The notes below the pieces were generated by a model. That model saw nothing but the letters and a program-made list of their open reading frames with translations, was not told the DNA's origin and searched no databases. Below, in pieces: positions 51,905 to 60,693 of a DNA stretch of 64,000 nt. This stretch comes from Devosia sp. (GTDB lineage: Bacteria > Pseudomonadota > Alphaproteobacteria > Rhizobiales > Devosiaceae): positions 124,001 through 188,000 of the forward strand of contig NZ_CP075529.1 in the NCBI RefSeq assembly GCF_025809055.1, in the 5' to 3' direction. Both the position numbers and the translations under genes were made by a program. Within the stretch, counting starts at the first letter, position 1; each line of letters begins with the position of its first letter.

Positions 51905-52150
51905 CCCCGGTGGGGCTATTCGAGGCAAGAAGGCCATGAGAGCTGTGCTCGAATGGCAGCAGCCGGTTCGCTCTGCGGACGAATAGCTCCAGTGGAGCTA
52001 TTCGAGGCAAGAAGGCCATGAGAGCTTTGCTCGAATGGCAGCAGCCGGTCCGCGAAGCGGATGAATAGCCCCGGTGGGGCTATTCGAGGCAAGAAGGTCA
52101 TGAGAGCTACGCTCGAATGGCAACAGCCCATTCTCTTCACCACCGCTTGA
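51878..52150 (+). repeat. three 82-bp tandem repeats with conserved hairpins, starting in the rlmE 3' end
   Basis: Units begin at 51878, 51960 and 52042, with a partial fourth at 52124. Each full unit holds a 10-bp hairpin GAATAGCCCC-GGT-GGGGCTATTC (51899-51921, 52063-52085); in the middle one (51981-52003) the stem is GAATAGCTCC-AGT-GGAGCTATTC, a compensated pair change. The units also carry 16-codon frames: 51936-51986, 52018-52068 and 52100-52150, of the form MRAxLEWQQP, the first two ending VRSADE or VREADE like RlmE itself. The hairpins can terminate rlmE. Confidence 0.9.
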
Positions 52151-52155
52151 CACCC

Positions 52156-52171
52156 ATAGCTGATCAGCTAT
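52156..52171. promoter_or_regulatory. operator of the ArsR-SRPBCC operon
   Basis: ATAGCTGATCAGCTAT is a perfect 16-bp palindrome 35 bp before the regulator start codon, within an AT-richer promoter area. A half-site ATAGC repeats at 52182. Autoregulatory ArsR sites usually lie in this position. Confidence 0.65.
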
Positions 52172-52205
52172 AAGTCAATTCATAGCCAATTGTGCATGGA
52201 TTGAA

Positions 52206-52529
52206 ATGTCCGAGCAGGAAGACGCCATTTTCAGGTCTCTGGCCGACCCAACCAGGCGGGCGCTGTTCGTGCAGCTCTGTCGCGGGGGCGAGCAGACCGT
52301 CGGCGCGCTCACCCGGTGGGCGGGCGTGTCCCAGCCGACCGTGTCCAAGCATCTCGCCGTATTGCGCGACGCTGGCCTCGTATCCGACCGGCACGAGGGC
52401 CGGCAGACCCATTATGTCGCGCGTCAGGCGGCCCTGGCGCCGCTGCTCGATTGGACGCGCACCATGGCCGGCTTTTGGGAAAGCCGGTTCGACGACCTCG
52501 AAAACCTCTTGAAAAGGATGGATCAATGA
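52206..52529 (+). CDS. ArsR-family regulator without metal-site cysteines
   Basis: 107 residues of winged helix (IFRSLADPTRRALFVQLCRG, WAGVSQPTVSKHLAVLRDAG). Only one Cys is present, so metal sensing is unlikely. This subgroup typically stands next to AHSA1/SRPBCC genes, as here, and may respond to small hydrophobic compounds. It overlaps the next gene by 4 bp. Confidence 0.92.
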   Translation: MSEQEDAIFRSLADPTRRALFVQLCRGGEQTVGALTRWAGVSQPTVSKHLAVLRDAGLVSDRHEGRQTHYVARQAALAPLLDWTRTMAGFWESRFDDLENLLKRMDQ

Positions 52530-52753
52530 TCGCCAAGTGGATGAGGCAGAGCCACCGCTGGTTCTCCATGGCCTTTACCTTCGGCTTCCTGGCCAATGTC
52601 GTGGCCATCATGCTGGCGGGCAGCGAGCCCGTGCCCACCTGGGTCTATTTCCTGGCCCTGGTGCCGCTGTTCCTGCTTTTCGGCAGCGGGCTCTATTTGT
52701 TTGCCGTGCCATATCTGTCGCGCTGGCGGTCCGCCCGCCGGGTGGCGAGCTGA
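52526..52753 (+). CDS. small two-helix inner-membrane protein
   Basis: 75 residues from the ATG at 52526 (ATGA overlap with the regulator). Two hydrophobic helices (FSMAFTFGFLANVVAIMLAG and YFLALVPLFLLFGSGLYLF) flank PVPTW, with a basic C-terminus RWRSARR. No family is recognised for certain; similar genes of this layout are often found in ArsR-SRPBCC operons. Confidence 0.75.
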   Translation: MIAKWMRQSHRWFSMAFTFGFLANVVAIMLAGSEPVPTWVYFLALVPLFLLFGSGLYLFAVPYLSRWRSARRVAS

Positions 52754-52756
52754 TCC

Positions 52757-53212
52757 ATGCCCGGCAAATCCGATACGTCCCGCAAGACCCCGCCGCAGCG
52801 GCAGCCCGATGGCACCGTCCTGCTCTCCGGCGGCAATCCCCAGATCGCCAAGGGCTATGGCGACGCCGTGGTGCAGAGCTATATCGCCGCCATGCCGGGC
52901 TGGAAACAAAAGGTAGGCCGCCAACTGGACACCATCATCACCGATGCCGTTCCAACGGTACAAAAGGCGGTCAAATGGAACACACCGTTCTACGGCATCG
53001 AGGGGCAGGGCTGGTTCATGGGCTATCACTGCATGACCAAATACGTGAAAGTCTCGTTCTTTCGCGGCCAGAGCCTCGATCCGATCCCGCCCGGCGCCTC
53101 AAAGCAGGCCGAGGTCCGCTATCTCGATATCTATGAGGATGACGAGATCGACGCGGAGCAGATCGCCGATTGGGCTGTCCAGGCCAGCCGCCTGCCCGGC
53201 GAAAAGATGTAA
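52757..53212 (+). CDS. DUF1801 protein 1
   Basis: 151 residues; the DUF1801/YdhG-like fold is recognised by YIAAMPGWKQKVGRQLDTII, the AVKWNTPFYGIEGQGWF strand and KVSFFRG. The preceding 25 residues are a polar tail. Function unknown; domain is common in ArsR-SRPBCC operons and is sometimes predicted to bind small ligands. It starts 3 bp after the membrane gene. Confidence 0.85.
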   Translation: MPGKSDTSRKTPPQRQPDGTVLLSGGNPQIAKGYGDAVVQSYIAAMPGWKQKVGRQLDTIITDAVPTVQKAVKWNTPFYGIEGQGWFMGYHCMTKYVKVSFFRGQSLDPIPPGASKQAEVRYLDIYEDDEIDAEQIADWAVQASRLPGEKM

Positions 53213-53226
53213 AGCGGGAGAAACAG

Positions 53227-53601
53227 ATGCCTTCAGAAAAGACGGCCGCACAGCATATCGACGACCGTATCGCCAAATACGACGATTGGCGTGGTCAGAC
53301 GCTGGCGCGGCTTCGCGCCCTGATCCTCGAGTCCGATCCGGCTATAGTCGAAGAATGGAAATGGGAAAATCCCGTTTGGTCCTGCGACGGCATCATTTGC
53401 ACCGGCGAGGTCTATAGGGCGGCGGTAAAGACCACTTTCGCCAAGGGCGCAGCGCTGGACGATCCCACTGGCCTGTTCAATTCCAGCCTCACCGGCAATG
53501 TCCGCCGGGCCATCGACTTTCGCGAGAAGGACAGCATCGACGCCGCGGCCTTCAAGGCTCTCGTGCGCGCTGCCATCGCTCAAAACCGGAATCCAAAATG
53601 A
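53227..53601 (+). CDS. DUF1801 protein 2
   Basis: 124 residues from the ATG at 53227 with GGGAG eight bases upstream. It shares the fold with its neighbour (YDDWRGQTLARLRALILESD, EEWKWENPVWSCDGIICTGE, VKTTFAKGAAL) but low identity, so the two are old paralogues. The final codons overlap the SRPBCC start by 4 bp. Confidence 0.88.
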   Translation: MPSEKTAAQHIDDRIAKYDDWRGQTLARLRALILESDPAIVEEWKWENPVWSCDGIICTGEVYRAAVKTTFAKGAALDDPTGLFNSSLTGNVRRAIDFREKDSIDAAAFKALVRAAIAQNRNPK

Positions 53602-54026
53602 CAGAACACACCGATCTGCGCACCGTCACCATCGAGCGCGAATTTCCCTATCCGGCCGCGAAGCTGTGGCGGGCCCTGACTCAGAAGCATCTCGTCGCCG
53701 AGTGGCTGATGAACAATGACTTTGCGCTCGAAACCGGCCACGAATTCAAGCTGCGCGGCGAGTGGGGCGGGGTGCTCGACTGCAAGGTGCTGTCCTTCGA
53801 GGAAGAGCGCAGCCTCTCCTATTCCTGGGATTTTCCCAATGATGACCCGCTCTATGCGCTGAAGAGCACCGTGACGTTCACGTTGACGCCCTCCGGCTCG
53901 GGCACGCATCTGCGCGTCGATCAATCCGGATTCCGTCCGGACCAGAAGCAGGCCTATGGCGGCGCCCATGCCGGCTGGAAGCAGTTCCTCGACAATCTGG
54001 AGCCGGTCCTCGGCAAGCTGGACTAA
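53598..54026 (+). CDS. SRPBCC/AHSA1-like ligand-binding protein
   Basis: 142 residues of the START-like helix-grip fold: TVTIEREFPYPAAKLWRAL, KHLVAEWLM, LSYSWDF and the final GWKQFLDNLEPVL helix. The family forms a hydrophobic cavity; members regulate chaperones (Aha1) or bind lipids and xenobiotics. It closes the ArsR operon. The regulator probably responds to a ligand of this protein or the DUF1801 pair (inference). Confidence 0.9.
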   Translation: MTEHTDLRTVTIEREFPYPAAKLWRALTQKHLVAEWLMNNDFALETGHEFKLRGEWGGVLDCKVLSFEEERSLSYSWDFPNDDPLYALKSTVTFTLTPSGSGTHLRVDQSGFRPDQKQAYGGAHAGWKQFLDNLEPVLGKLD

Positions 54027-54086
54027 ACAACGGGATTTGCGGCATTCGCCCCCCTGCTGTTGACGAAGAGGCCATAAGCCCGATCG

Positions 54087-55472
54087 TCAATGCAGGTGCG
54101 GGTTGTTGCGCAGCTGGTGACCGGCATTGTTGGGCAGGCGCAGGAACAGGAAGGTTGCCACCGTGCCCACTGCCGCGACCACATAGAAAGCAATGTGGAA
54201 GTCGGACAATTCCAGCGAGCCGCCGCCCCGCAGGCGGTGCGCCAGCTCCAGCGTGCCGCCGCCCAGGGCAACGCCCATGGCGAACATCAGCTGGCCCCAC
54301 ACCTGGCTCATCACATTGGCCTGTCCCGCATCCTTGTCCTCGACATCGGCAAAGGTAAAGGCGTTGGATCCGGTCCAGAAGGTCGACTGCCAGAAGCCGG
54401 TAAAGACCAGGATTGCCAGCATGAGCGGTATGGGCGTGCCGGGATAGTAAAAGCCCATGACCAGAATGCCGGCCGCTGAAATCGCCGTCGAAATCACCAG
54501 CGGATACTTGAAGCCCCAATGCGCGAAAATCCAGTTCGCCACAAACTTGGCGACCAGGGCCCCCACGGCGCCGGCAAATGTCACCATGCCGCTTTCAAAA
54601 GGCGTCAGGCCGAAGCTCAGTTGCAGCATCAGGGGAAACAGGAACGGCGTGGCGCCCTGTCCCAGCCGGAAGAACGTGCCAGCCACCATGGTGATGCGGA
54701 AATTGCGCACCGCCAGCAACCGCAGGTCCAGCAGCGGGTATTCCGTCGAAAGCGCGTGCCGGACATAGAGATACCCCAGCCCGATCCCCACCGACGCGGC
54801 AATCACCCCATAGATCGGCGGCAGCGCCGGCAGGCTCACCACCGAGCAGCCGAAGGCGAAGAGCGCAAAGGCAAGGCCTGCCAGCACAAAGCCCCGTCCA
54901 TCGATATTGCGCGGCTTGTTGCGCTGGTCATTGGGCAGCGCGAAGCCCACCAGCGCGATCCCAAGCAGGCCGATTGGAATGTTGATGATGAAGATCCAGT
55001 GCCAGGAGAAGAACGTGGTGAGGAAGCCCCCGAATGGCGGCCCCACGATCGGGCCGATCAGCCCGGGAATGGTCAGCCATGCCATGGCGTCGACGAGTTG
55101 ATGGCGCGGGGTCATGCGCACGAGCACAAGGCGCGCCACCGGGCCCATCATCGCCCCACCCATGCCCTGGATGAAGCGGGCGACCACGAATTGCGCCAGT
55201 GAATCCGACAGGGCGCAGCCGATTGAGCCGAGCATGAAGACCAGCATGGCAATCCGGAAAACCTTGCGCGCGCCGAACCTGTCCGCCATCCAGCTGGAAA
55301 TCGGAATGAAGATGGCCAGCGCCACGAGATAGGCGGTCAGGGCCAGCTTGAGCGAAATCGGATCGCTGCCGATGTCTGCGGCGATGGCGGCCAGCGAAGT
55401 GGCGATCACTGTGGAGTCCATGTTCTCCATGAAGATCGCGGTGGCGAGGATCAAAGGGGTAGCGCGTGACAC
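54087..55472 (-). CDS. MFS multidrug exporter, DHA2 family, copy A
   Basis: 461 residues from a GTG at 55472, 14 predicted helices. ILATAIFMENMDSTVIATSL with Asp in helix 1, motif A (SSWMADRFGARKVF) near 60 and motif C-like GPPFGG near 160 place it in the EmrB/QacA drug:H+ antiporters. No membrane fusion partner is encoded, so it may act alone. It closely resembles the adjacent copy B, from which it is separated by 28 bp. Confidence 0.92.
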   Translation of the reverse strand: MSRATPLILATAIFMENMDSTVIATSLAAIAADIGSDPISLKLALTAYLVALAIFIPISSWMADRFGARKVFRIAMLVFMLGSIGCALSDSLAQFVVARFIQGMGGAMMGPVARLVLVRMTPRHQLVDAMAWLTIPGLIGPIVGPPFGGFLTTFFSWHWIFIINIPIGLLGIALVGFALPNDQRNKPRNIDGRGFVLAGLAFALFAFGCSVVSLPALPPIYGVIAASVGIGLGYLYVRHALSTEYPLLDLRLLAVRNFRITMVAGTFFRLGQGATPFLFPLMLQLSFGLTPFESGMVTFAGAVGALVAKFVANWIFAHWGFKYPLVISTAISAAGILVMGFYYPGTPIPLMLAILVFTGFWQSTFWTGSNAFTFADVEDKDAGQANVMSQVWGQLMFAMGVALGGGTLELAHRLRGGGSLELSDFHIAFYVVAAVGTVATFLFLRLPNNAGHQLRNNPHLH

Positions 55473-55500
55473 TGTTCATCCGGCCCGGAATAGGGGCCAT

Positions 55501-56889
55501 TTACTCCCTGGCAACGGCGCGATGGCCGGAAACATTGCTGCCCGCGTCTGCCGGCAGGAACCAATAGATCAAACCCGCCAGCGCGCTCAGCCCGCCAACG
55601 GTGAAAAAGGCAATCTGAAAATTGAAGAGGCTCAGGTGGCCGCCGGTCATGCTGCTGGAAATTTCTAGCACGGCGCCGGCCACCGCCACCCCGAAGGCCA
55701 CGGAAATCTGCTGCGCCACGGCCACGATCGCCGTGGCCTGACTGGCCTCTTCATCGCTGATATCGGCATAGCCGATGGCGTTTGAGCCGGTAAAGAACAT
55801 GGACCGCAGCACGCCACCAACGAGCAGGATCAGCATGATGACCGGCACGGGCGTTTCAGTTGAAAACAGTCCATGGGCGCCGATGAGCAGACCCCCCAGG
55901 GTTGCGGCGAAACCCAGGAGACGCGGAAAGCCGAACCGGGCGAACAGGCGTTCGACAAAGAGCTTGCTGATAATCGCGCCGATGGCCGAAATGAAGGTAA
56001 TCGCGCCCGACTGGAACGGGTTGAGACCGAATCCGAGTTGCAGCATCAGCGGCAAAAGGAACGGCACCGCGCCCACCCCGACCCGGAACAGCGAGCCGCC
56101 GGTGATCGAGGACCGGAACAGCCGATGGCGAAACAGCTTTGGGTCGAGCAGCGGATACTTTGTCCGCCTGGCATGGAGCAGATAGAGCAGGGCGGCTGTG
56201 GCCCCCACGGCAAGCGTCAGGTAGCCATAGATGATCGGCAGCGCCGGCAGGCTCACCACCGACAGTCCGAAGACGAGACCCGAAAAGGCCACGGCCGCGA
56301 TCACGAAACCCACGAGGTCCACCGGCCTCGGCGTGCGCTCGTCCGGCACGTCGAGATAGATTCCGGCGAGGATGATCCCCGCAATGCCGATGGGAATATT
56401 GATCCAGAAGATCCAGTGCCATGACAGGTAGGTGGTGAGAAATCCGCCGATGAGCGGGCCTGTTACCGGTGCCACCAGCGCCGGTATGGTCAGCCAGGCC
56501 ATGGCGCTCACCAGCTCGTTGCGGGGCGTCGAGCGCACCAGCAGTAGTCGGCCCACCGGGGTCATCATCGATGATCCAATCCCCTGGAAGAACCGGGACA
56601 GGACGAATGTTTCCAGCGAGAACGCGAAGGAACACGCCAGCGACCCCAGCATGAAGACGAAGATGGCAAGCCGGAAGATGTTCTTGGCGCCAAACCTGTC
56701 CGCCATCCATCCGCTGATCGGAATGAAGATCGCCAGCGCCACGAAATAGGCGGTCAGCGCCAGCTTCAGCGCAATGGGGTCCGATCCGATATCGGTAGCA
56801 ATGGCCGGCAGCGAGGTGGCGATGACGGTCGAGTCCATCTGTTCCATGAACAGGGCGACCGCCAGGATGAGCGGGGTAACGCGGATCAA
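55501..56889 (-). CDS. MFS multidrug exporter, DHA2 family, copy B
   Basis: 462 residues, 14 helices, with the same landmarks (ILAVALFMEQMDSTVIATSL, SGWMADRFGAKNIF, TGPLIGGFLTTYLSWHWIF). It shares extended identity with copy A, indicating a tandem duplication that has diverged. A TetR-type or other drug-responsive regulator is not present next to them. Confidence 0.92.
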   Translation of the reverse strand: MIRVTPLILAVALFMEQMDSTVIATSLPAIATDIGSDPIALKLALTAYFVALAIFIPISGWMADRFGAKNIFRLAIFVFMLGSLACSFAFSLETFVLSRFFQGIGSSMMTPVGRLLLVRSTPRNELVSAMAWLTIPALVAPVTGPLIGGFLTTYLSWHWIFWINIPIGIAGIILAGIYLDVPDERTPRPVDLVGFVIAAVAFSGLVFGLSVVSLPALPIIYGYLTLAVGATAALLYLLHARRTKYPLLDPKLFRHRLFRSSITGGSLFRVGVGAVPFLLPLMLQLGFGLNPFQSGAITFISAIGAIISKLFVERLFARFGFPRLLGFAATLGGLLIGAHGLFSTETPVPVIMLILLVGGVLRSMFFTGSNAIGYADISDEEASQATAIVAVAQQISVAFGVAVAGAVLEISSSMTGGHLSLFNFQIAFFTVGGLSALAGLIYWFLPADAGSNVSGHRAVARE

Positions 56890-56990
56890 GGCAGGGAACC
56901 GAAGTGAGTCGGAGGGGCCCGCGAATGCGAGCCCACTTACTATGAACCCATAACGTGCAGAGGCAAAGTCAAAACCGGCTGGGCCGCGGC

Positions 56991-57539
56991 TCAGCGCATC
57001 CAGTCGGGGGCTATGTTGCGGCAGGCTTTCCCGGTGACGGGGTGCAGCAGGAACGTCTTGTCGTCGACGCCAGCTTCGAGCGGAAACGTATCCGCCTCAT
57101 CCCCGCCCGCGCATTCGCCGTCCAAACGGATATAGCCATAGTGCTCGAGGTCGACGAGCACCGATCCGTCATCTCGAATGCCGACGGCTACGCCACCGCC
57201 GTCGCAGTCGATGCCGCACACCATGCCGGTACCATCGCCCGAAGGCGTGCAGGTGCCGCTGCCATTGCCGGATTTGCCGCCGCGCAACGTCGCGTCGAGA
57301 CTGAAATCGTAAAAGCTGGAAAACTCGCGTGCTTCCGCTTCGGTCGGAAAATCGACCACGAGGCTCATATTGGTGACCAGCTGGTCCGGATGGCTGGCCA
57401 GATGGGCCGCATCATAATCGCGCTTCCAGCAGGCATAATTGCCGCTCTCGGTCGGCCCGAAGACGCCCAGTTCCTGGGCTGTCACCGGCGCCACCACAAG
57501 GGTCAGGAGCAGGCTCAACTTCACGTGCATTGCCGTCAT
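56991..57539 (-). CDS. secreted hypothetical protein with disulfide-type cysteines
   Basis: 182 residues from the ATG at 57539 (ATG 57530 also possible). Signal peptide VKLSLLLTLVVAPVTAQ cut near residue 20. The mature part has six Cys, including YACWKRD, GTCTPSG, VCGIDCDGGG and GECAGGD, suiting periplasmic disulfides, and a middle GVAVGIRDDGSVLVDLEHYG strand. I recognise no family. It follows the anchored protein gene by 11 bp. Confidence 0.7.
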   Translation of the reverse strand: MTAMHVKLSLLLTLVVAPVTAQELGVFGPTESGNYACWKRDYDAAHLASHPDQLVTNMSLVVDFPTEAEAREFSSFYDFSLDATLRGGKSGNGSGTCTPSGDGTGMVCGIDCDGGGVAVGIRDDGSVLVDLEHYGYIRLDGECAGGDEADTFPLEAGVDDKTFLLHPVTGKACRNIAPDWMR

Positions 57540-57550
57540 TGTCAGTCTCC

Positions 57551-58285
57551 TCACATCCGGGCCAGATCGGCGACAAACGAAGCCCGCACCCGCCCCATGG
57601 CCGCGTCGGTGCTGCTCAGCATCGCTTCTAGCATGCCGATGGTTGCCGCGCACAGATGGGGATCGGCTCCGTCCATCTGCGCCAGGGCTGTGAGCGAGGG
57701 AGCGCCATGCCCTGCCTCTCCCATTGCGCTCATCAACCCGTCCCAGTCCGCGTCCTGCGCCAGCTTCCGCTTGATCCCGTCGGCTCGCCCAGAGGCGATG
57801 GCGCGCATCACATCCCTGATCGAAGCCGTGTGCAGGTCGCCAAATCGATCCAGTTCTGCCGCGGTCAGTGCAGTCGCCCCACCCAGAGCGTAGCGGTTGC
57901 AGGCGTCCTGCGCGCCGATCGAATGCAGCAGGCGCAATGTCTGCAGATTGCCCGCGATCACCTGGCGCAGAATGTTGTCATCGGCTCGCTGGATCAGGTG
58001 GGCATTGGTCTGCCGTAGGGACACCAGATGCCGGGTCGTGGTGGCCGCGATGCTGGCGCTGTCCTGTGGTCCCGACACCAGCTCGGCGAGATAGGTGTCG
58101 TATTCTGCAGGAAACGCTGTTTTGAAAAGGCCGAAAACCTCCGGTACGCTTCCCTGCACGATCTCGTCCATCCGCTCCGCAGATGGCGCGCCCCGGGCGT
58201 CCACCACCTTGATGATCAGCAGCGCCAGTAGCGCGCCCACGGCGCCCATGGCCAATCTCACCCAGACATTGCGACTCTTGAGCAT
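57551..58285 (-). CDS. hypothetical membrane-anchored protein
   Basis: 244 residues from the ATG at 58285 with GGAG nine bases ahead; a TTG at 58309 would add eight residues. One N-terminal helix (VRLAMGAVGALLALLIIKVV) anchors an all-helical periplasmic part of about 210 residues with a Cys pair (DACNRYALGG, PHLCAATIG). The family is unknown. It forms a pair with the secreted Cys-rich protein downstream, and a joint envelope role is likely. Confidence 0.68.
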   Translation of the reverse strand: MLKSRNVWVRLAMGAVGALLALLIIKVVDARGAPSAERMDEIVQGSVPEVFGLFKTAFPAEYDTYLAELVSGPQDSASIAATTTRHLVSLRQTNAHLIQRADDNILRQVIAGNLQTLRLLHSIGAQDACNRYALGGATALTAAELDRFGDLHTASIRDVMRAIASGRADGIKRKLAQDADWDGLMSAMGEAGHGAPSLTALAQMDGADPHLCAATIGMLEAMLSSTDAAMGRVRASFVADLARM

Positions 58286-58491
58286 GGTCTTGTTCTCCGG
58301 CAGCCCCAACAGCGGGGCGCGATCACAATCCCATCTGGCGCAGGGCAGGGCTGTTCCGTGGGGAACAGTTGGGCTCTAGGCAAAGCCTGTCCCCGGTGCT
58401 ATTGACCCTCGCCAACCTGAGCCGGCCTCTCCATCTTCCGGCTCGCATTCCAATATCTCTGGTTTCATCAGAAGGCAGGAAGGGTCTGGCC

Positions 58492-59994
58492 TTGGCGAAG
58501 ATTATTACCACCATCACTGGCGATGCGGCGCTCACCTTCGATGACGTGCTCCTGCAGCCGGCGCGCTCCGACGTCCTGCCCACGGCGACCGACATTTCGA
58601 CCTATGTCACCAAGGACATAGCGCTCAATCTTCCCATCCTGTCTTCGGCCATGGATACGGTCACCGAGGGCCGCATGGCCATTGCCATGGCCCAGGCCGG
58701 CGGTCTCGGCGTCATCCACAAGAACCTGACCCCGTTCGAACAGGCCGAACAGGTGCGCATGGTCAAGAGCTTCGAATCCGGCATGGTGGTGAACCCCATT
58801 ACCATCGGCCCCGACGCCAAGCTTGCCGACGCTTTGGCACTCATGGAGCAGAGCCGCATTTCCGGCATTCCAGTGGTCGAAAATGGCGGCAGCGGCGGCC
58901 GGGCGATCGGCAAGCTGGTCGGCATCCTGACCAACCGCGATGTCCGCTTCGCCTCCAATCCCAATCAGCCCATTTCCGAGCTGATGACCCATCAGGATCT
59001 CATCACGGTCCGCGAAGGCGTTTCCAAGGAAGAAGCCAAGGTGCTCTTGCACCGTCACCGCATCGAAAAGCTGCTGGTGGTGGACGAAGACTATCGCTGC
59101 ATCGGCCTCATCACCGTCAAGGACATCGAGAAGGCCCAGCTCAATCCCAATGCCGTCAAGGACGAGCAGGGGCGCCTGCGCGTCGCCGCGGCCTCGACCG
59201 TCGGTGATGGCGGCTTCGAGCGCTCGCTGGCGCTGATCGACGCGGGCGTCGATCTTCTCGTGATCGACACCGCCCACGGCCATTCGGTGCGCGTCGCCGA
59301 GGCGGTCGAGCGCGTCAAGCGCGAAAGCAATTCGACCCGCATCGTCGCCGGCAATGTCGCGACTTCGGAAGCCACAAAGGCGCTCATCGATGCCGGTGCC
59401 GATGCGGTCAAGGTCGGAATCGGGCCCGGTTCGATCTGTACGACCCGCATTGTCGCCGGTGTCGGCGTGCCCCAGCTTGCCGCCGTCATGGCTTGCGCCG
59501 AGGAAGGCGCCAAGGCCGGCATTCCGGTCATTGCCGATGGCGGCATCAAGTTTTCCGGTGACATGGCCAAGGCCCTGGCCGGTGGCGCCTCCTGCGTCAT
59601 GGTCGGCTCGCTGCTGGCGGGTACCGACGAAGCGCCCGGCGAGGTTTATCTCTACCAGGGACGCTCCTACAAATCCTATCGCGGCATGGGTTCGGTCGGC
59701 GCCATGGGTGCCGGTTCGGCCGACCGTTACTTCCAGCAGGACGTGCGCGACCAGATGAAACTCGTGCCCGAAGGCATCGAAGGCCAGGTGCCCTACAAAG
59801 GCTCGGTCGGCGCGGTGCTCCATCAGCTTGCAGGCGGTCTCAGGGCCTCAATGGGTTATACCGGCGCGCACACCCTGCAGGAATTCCGCGACAATTCCGT
59901 CTTCGTGAAAATCTCCGCCGCCGCTCTCGGCGAAAGCCACGTCCACGACGTGACCATCACCCGCGAAGCCCCCAACTACCGCAGCGGCCGCTAG
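58492..59994 (+). CDS. guaB: inosine-5'-monophosphate dehydrogenase
   Basis: 500 residues from a TTG at 58492, which has AGGAAGG eight bases upstream and gives the usual rhizobial start AKIITTITGDAALTFDDVLL. Two CBS domains span about 95-215 (ISGIPVVENGG, EKLLVVDEDYRCIGLITVKD). The catalytic loop GPGSICTTRIVAGVGVPQ near 308 carries the Cys nucleophile, followed by IADGGIKFSGD and the flap region YRGMGSVGAM. It converts IMP to XMP with NAD+. guaA lies 2.6 kb downstream. Confidence 0.97.
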   Translation: MAKIITTITGDAALTFDDVLLQPARSDVLPTATDISTYVTKDIALNLPILSSAMDTVTEGRMAIAMAQAGGLGVIHKNLTPFEQAEQVRMVKSFESGMVVNPITIGPDAKLADALALMEQSRISGIPVVENGGSGGRAIGKLVGILTNRDVRFASNPNQPISELMTHQDLITVREGVSKEEAKVLLHRHRIEKLLVVDEDYRCIGLITVKDIEKAQLNPNAVKDEQGRLRVAAASTVGDGGFERSLALIDAGVDLLVIDTAHGHSVRVAEAVERVKRESNSTRIVAGNVATSEATKALIDAGADAVKVGIGPGSICTTRIVAGVGVPQLAAVMACAEEGAKAGIPVIADGGIKFSGDMAKALAGGASCVMVGSLLAGTDEAPGEVYLYQGRSYKSYRGMGSVGAMGAGSADRYFQQDVRDQMKLVPEGIEGQVPYKGSVGAVLHQLAGGLRASMGYTGAHTLQEFRDNSVFVKISAAALGESHVHDVTITREAPNYRSGR

Positions 59995-60097
59995 CAGCGG
60001 TGCCGGGTCTGCAATGTACAACGCCCCCCGCCAACACCGGGGTGCGGCCGGGTGATTGTTAGTCCATGCCTCTTCTCTGCAGCATCAGCTCATCGCC

Positions 60098-60120
60098 TCC
60101 CTCCCCTTGATGGGGAGGGA
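60098..60120. repeat. GC-rich palindrome downstream of guaB
   Basis: TCCCTCCCC and GGGGAGGGA are perfect 9-bp arms about TTGAT, in the 264-bp gap 59995-60258. It is the same class as 31328-31350 and might end guaB transcription. The rest of the gap holds no gene. Confidence 0.5.
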
Positions 60121-60258
60121 CCGAGGGTGGGGTGACTGAGCGTCAGAAAGTCTCTGGCATATGGCGGACCCACACTCGCGCGACAGCGAAAGTCCCGACA
60201 AACTAAATTCGCCAAAAGGCGTTGCTAGAAAAACCTGCCCATCGAGCCGAGCTGAGCC

Positions 60259-60684
60259 ATGCCCCTGATCGAAAAACTGCTGATCCTTGCCATCACCTTC
60301 CAGGCGTTGCTGGCAGTGATCATCCTTGTGCTCATGGGGCGGGAACGTGTCCCGCGCGTCATGTCCGGCGAGATCGCGGTGAAGGACATTGCTGTCGACC
60401 GATCGGCCTATCCGCTCAAGGCGCGGCTCCTGTCCAACAGTTTTGACAACCAGTTCCAATTGCCGGTGCTGTTCTATGTTGTGGCCATTTTCGCGCTGTG
60501 GTCCGGCGGCACCAATTGGTCGGAGCTGGCCCTCGCCTGGGGTTTCGTAGCCCTGCGCTACGCCCATGCGGCCATCCACGTCACCACCAATCGCGTCCAT
60601 CGGCGCTTCATGGTGTACTCCGCCGGCCTTGCAGTGCTGTGCCTGCTTTGGCTATTGGTCCTGCTCCGTCTCCTGCTGTCCTGA
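60259..60684 (+). CDS. MAPEG-family membrane protein
   Basis: 141 residues with four membrane helices (LILAITFQALLAVIILVLM; QFQLPVLFYVVAIFALW; WGFVALRYAHAAIHV; LAVLCLLWLLVLLRLLL). The NQFQLPVLFY and RYAHAAIHVTTNRVHRRF stretches are MAPEG signatures. The superfamily includes glutathione transferases of eicosanoid metabolism; bacterial roles are mostly unknown. It lies between guaB and rsmB, as in many Hyphomicrobiales. Confidence 0.9.
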   Translation: MPLIEKLLILAITFQALLAVIILVLMGRERVPRVMSGEIAVKDIAVDRSAYPLKARLLSNSFDNQFQLPVLFYVVAIFALWSGGTNWSELALAWGFVALRYAHAAIHVTTNRVHRRFMVYSAGLAVLCLLWLLVLLRLLLS

Positions 60685-60693
60685 GGACATTCC

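Noticed and set aside
51878..52150. CRISPR-like array
   Set aside because: The spacing is regular but whole 82-bp units are alike with no variable spacers, and no cas gene is present.
58285..58491. purine riboswitch upstream of guaB
   Set aside because: The 206-bp gap shows no purine aptamer loops or terminator stem; sequence is GC-rich and unstructured by eye.
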